Of a DNA stretch of 9,971 nt, positions 5,897 to 9,971 are shown one piece after another. The first letter of the stretch is position 1, and each line of letters opens with the position of its first letter. Location of the stretch: contig JAICTU010000341.1 of the NCBI GenBank assembly GCA_025936205.1, forward strand, positions 1-9,971, in the 5' to 3' direction. A program made the position numbers and the translations under genes. The DNA comes from Polyangiaceae bacterium. Its GTDB lineage: Bacteria > Myxococcota > Polyangia > Polyangiales > Polyangiaceae. The notes under the pieces are model-generated. The model did not search any database, was not told the DNA's origin, and was given only the letters and a program-made list of their open reading frames with translations.

Positions 5897-6922
5897 GTGA
5901 ACACCCCCCTGCTGATCGATTCCATCGTACGTCAGGTCACCGTGCTGCTCGCGCAGCTCGCCACGGCGGGCGGACTGCGGGCGCCGATGGCCGATCTGGC
6001 GGACCAGGTGTTCTTGCATCTCGCCAAGGAGCTCGAGGCGCAAGGCGTGAGCCGCAAGGTGAGCGCAGACATGTTCGGCATGGCGCTGCGCGCTTACGTC
6101 CGCAAGGTGGGCCGCCTGCGCGAGGGGCAGAGCTCGCCGGGGGTGACGCTCTGGCAAGCGGTGCTGGAGTTCATCCGCGAGCAGGGACTGGTGCTGCGCT
6201 CGAGGGTGGCGGCGCGCTTCTCGCGCGATCCGGAGCCGATACTGCTCTCGGTGCTGCACGACCTGTGCGAGAGCGGGCTGGTCTTCGCGATCGGCAGCGG
6301 CAGCCGCGTGGCGTATCGAGCGGCTACCGAGGAGGAGCTGAGCGAGCTCGCGCGCTCCGGCCAAGACGACGGGCTGGAGGAGTTGCTCTGGGCCTTCGTG
6401 GCGCACGAAGGCCCGGTCTCCGACGCAGCGCTCGCCCGGCGCATCTCCCGCGCACCCGCCGATCTGGAGCCGATCCTGGCTGCCTTGCTCGCGGATGGGC
6501 GCGTGGAGCGGCGGCCTGATGGGCGGCTCTCGGCGCGCGATCTGTTGATCCCGCTCTCGGCTCCTTCTGGCTGGGAGGCGGCGGTGTTCGATCACTTTCA
6601 GGCGGTGGTGCAGACGATCGTGCAACGCATCGATCGGCGAGCGGCGGATGCCGCCGCGCCGGTCGGCGGCAGCACCTACCGCTTCGACATCTGGCCCGGC
6701 CATCCGCTGGAGCGTCGGGTACAGGAACAGCTCGGGGAAATCCGCGAGCGCCTGAGCGCGCTGCGCAGCGAAGTCTCGGAGCACAATCAGCGCGCGCCGC
6801 TGCCGCCGGAGTACCGGCAAGTGGCGCTGTACGTGGGACAGTGCCAGCTCGATCGCGAATCCGACGCGGCTTCGAGCGAGGACTCTCGACGGCCGCCGCC
6901 GGCGGCAGAGGAGCAAGCATGA
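5897..6922 (+). CDS. Multi-winged-helix putative regulatory protein
   Basis: This 341-residue protein has no signal peptide or membrane segment, so it is cytoplasmic. Residues 1-75 form a helical unit (IVRQVTVLLAQLATAGG, then a DQVFLHLAKEL helix, then SADMFGMALRAYVRKVGRL) reminiscent of DUF6502-type or sigma-like HTH N-termini. Two winged-helix-like repeats follow, about 84-142 (LWQAVLEFI ... LLSVLHDLCESGLVF) and 158-218 (LEELLWAFV ... LAALLADGRVERR). The C-terminal region contains STYRFDIWPGHPLE (259-272), a motif I associate with an uncharacterised myxobacterial family, and then a coiled-coil-like helix (273-298). The GTG start at 5897 is chosen because NTPLLIDSIVRQ looks like the family N-terminus; its ribosome binding site is weak. 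The stop overlaps the heme lipoprotein start by 4 bp. A DNA-binding regulator is likely; its target is unknown. Confidence 0.8.
   Translation: MNTPLLIDSIVRQVTVLLAQLATAGGLRAPMADLADQVFLHLAKELEAQGVSRKVSADMFGMALRAYVRKVGRLREGQSSPGVTLWQAVLEFIREQGLVLRSRVAARFSRDPEPILLSVLHDLCESGLVFAIGSGSRVAYRAATEEELSELARSGQDDGLEELLWAFVAHEGPVSDAALARRISRAPADLEPILAALLADGRVERRPDGRLSARDLLIPLSAPSGWEAAVFDHFQAVVQTIVQRIDRRAADAAAPVGGSTYRFDIWPGHPLERRVQEQLGEIRERLSALRSEVSEHNQRAPLPPEYRQVALYVGQCQLDRESDAASSEDSRRPPPAAEEQA
6908..6913 (+). promoter_or_regulatory. Ribosome binding site for the heme lipoprotein
   Basis: GAGGAG lies 5 nt before the ATG at 6919, inside the 3' end of the winged-helix gene. It supports this start over upstream in-frame candidates, which would bury the signal peptide behind an Arg-rich extension. 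Confidence 0.7.
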
Positions 6923-7914
6923 AGCGATTCGGGGCGATTCTCCTGGGCAGCGTGCTGGCGGCGAGCTGCAATGGCCAAACGGACGATGGCGCGGGCATCG
7001 GCGGGGAGACCCACTTTCTGGTCACCTGCGGTGAGGGCTGCGGCCCCGGTCTGAGCTGCATCGACGGTGTCTGCACGCGGCATTGCGAGCCCGGTTTCTC
7101 CAGCTGCACGGAGCTGGCGGCATCGGCGGCGTGCGTGGGCCCCGCGGATGAGGGCGCCGAGGCGAGCGCGTTCAGCGGCACCTGCGACGTGCCGTGCGCC
7201 GGCGATGGCGATTGCTCCTCACTCGGCACAGGATATCTGTGCACGGCGGGAGCGTGCCGGGCGGAGCCGGAGGCGCGGGAAGCCGAGCTCGAGTCCGCGC
7301 TGCGCTCGAATCGCGCCCCGAAGGTGATGGCCGTGGACACGGACACCTGCGATGCAGGCCTGCGCTGGGTGGGCGGTAACGAGGGCAGCGCGGAGATGCA
7401 TCCCGGCAGCGACTGCGTGGGCTGTCATCGCGAGACCGGGGCCAGGCCCTTGATGTTCGGGGGCACGGTGTATGCCAAGCCGACGCAGAACATGTACAAA
7501 AGCAATGCGATGGATCCGCTCGAGGGCTGCTTTGGGCTCGAGGGAATCACAGTCCAGGTGACGGACGGCAACGGCAGAGAATACGTCACCGTGACCAATC
7601 GCGCCGGCAACTTCTACGTTGAAGGCCGGGAGAGCGATCTAGTGCCTCCGTACAGCGCCAAAATCACCTTCAGCACGCAAGAGCAAGAGCAGCTGCCGTT
7701 CTTCAACGGACCGATCGAGCGCACCGTGGATCACGAGGTCCAGATGTACACCACGCCGTTCTACGGCGGCTGCGCGCGCTGCCATACCGCTACCGCGGTT
7801 TCCACCGGTCGCAGGGACATCCCGGGATTTGATGAGTCGGACGAGGATCTCGCCAAGTTGGTGACTCCCGCCGGATCCGTCATCTTCCCGCCGGGCCTGT
7901 ACCCCGACCCGTGA
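6919..7914 (+). CDS. Putative diheme c-type lipoprotein with Cys-rich N-terminal region
   Basis: This 331-residue lipoprotein has a signal peptide (MKRFGAILLGSVLAAS) with Cys17 as the predicted lipidated residue. Residues 37-113 are Cys-rich, with repeats such as CGPGLSCIDGVC and CAGDGDCSSLG....C..GACR, typical of small disulfide modules in exported myxobacterial proteins. Two CXXCH motifs follow: CVGCH (166-170) and CARCH (285-289), which would covalently bind two c-type hemes in the periplasm. Between them is a β-sandwich-like region (about 180-280) with TVQVTDGNGREYVTVTNRAGNFYV, resembling a carboxypeptidase-regulatory or Ig-like fold. Axial Met or His ligands cannot be assigned by eye. 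The gene is coupled by ATGA to the upstream winged-helix gene and ends 10 bp from the convergent kinase stop. A role in electron transfer or redox sensing is plausible but inferred; the CXXCH motifs are seen directly. Confidence 0.83.
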   Translation: MKRFGAILLGSVLAASCNGQTDDGAGIGGETHFLVTCGEGCGPGLSCIDGVCTRHCEPGFSSCTELAASAACVGPADEGAEASAFSGTCDVPCAGDGDCSSLGTGYLCTAGACRAEPEAREAELESALRSNRAPKVMAVDTDTCDAGLRWVGGNEGSAEMHPGSDCVGCHRETGARPLMFGGTVYAKPTQNMYKSNAMDPLEGCFGLEGITVQVTDGNGREYVTVTNRAGNFYVEGRESDLVPPYSAKITFSTQEQEQLPFFNGPIERTVDHEVQMYTTPFYGGCARCHTATAVSTGRRDIPGFDESDEDLAKLVTPAGSVIFPPGLYPDP

Positions 7915-7924
7915 CCGTGCGCCT

Positions 7925-9910
<1,986 letters not shown>

Positions 9911-9971
9911 GGGGGACCACCATATATCACGCGCGCCGCTGCCATGCGTGCGCAACGGCAAGCGGTGGATC

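Noticed and set aside
5882..6916. A 344-codon open frame antisense to the winged-helix gene
   Set aside because: Its composition is dominated by Arg, His, Gln and Ala, with no recognisable motif; the plus-strand frame shows clear repeated winged-helix patterns.

Overview
The window is high-GC DNA with GC-rich third codon positions, and its genes are mostly secreted lipoproteins and regulators. The gene content (a TIGR02147-type regulator, Cys-rich lipoproteins, a c-type heme lipoprotein, a hybrid PAS histidine kinase, a short SpoIIAA/STAS-like protein) suggests a Myxococcota-type bacterium, probably class Polyangia. That assignment is inference from gene families; there is no rRNA or marker gene in the window.

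Layout. (1) 1-1107 (+): the 3' portion of a lipoprotein with 13 Gly-X-Y collagen-like triplets followed by two divergent phage tail-tube (gp19)-like domains. It converges on (2) 1172-1819 (-), a DUF2238/YjdF-type inner-membrane protein. (3) 1820-2382: about 560 bp without a credible gene, holding a perfect 14-bp palindrome and, near its right end, a promoter-like element whose spacer is filled by an inverted repeat. (4) 2383-4652 (+): a TIGR02147-family HTH protein translationally coupled (ATGA) to a large lipoprotein of unknown function. (5) 4661-5056 (-): a small STAS/SpoIIAA-like protein, convergent with the previous gene. (6) 5171-5707 (-): a Cys-rich lipoprotein with a Thr/Asn linker, followed by a strong hairpin. 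(7) 5897-7914 (+): a cytoplasmic multi-winged-helix protein, again coupled by ATGA to a lipoprotein, this one with two CXXCH heme-c motifs. A 14-bp palindrome lies in the divergent region between (6) and (7). (8) 7925-9910 (-): a soluble hybrid sensor kinase, PAS-PAS-HisKA-HATPase-REC, converging on the heme lipoprotein gene.

How they may work together. Four of the eight genes encode predicted lipoproteins, and two of these are each the second gene of an HTH-protein/lipoprotein pair with a 4-bp start/stop overlap. The most notable points are this repeated regulator-lipoprotein arrangement, the lipid-anchored collagen stalk carrying tail-tube-like domains, and the candidate operators upstream of the regulator genes. 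No mobile elements, CRISPR arrays, tRNAs or rRNAs were seen.
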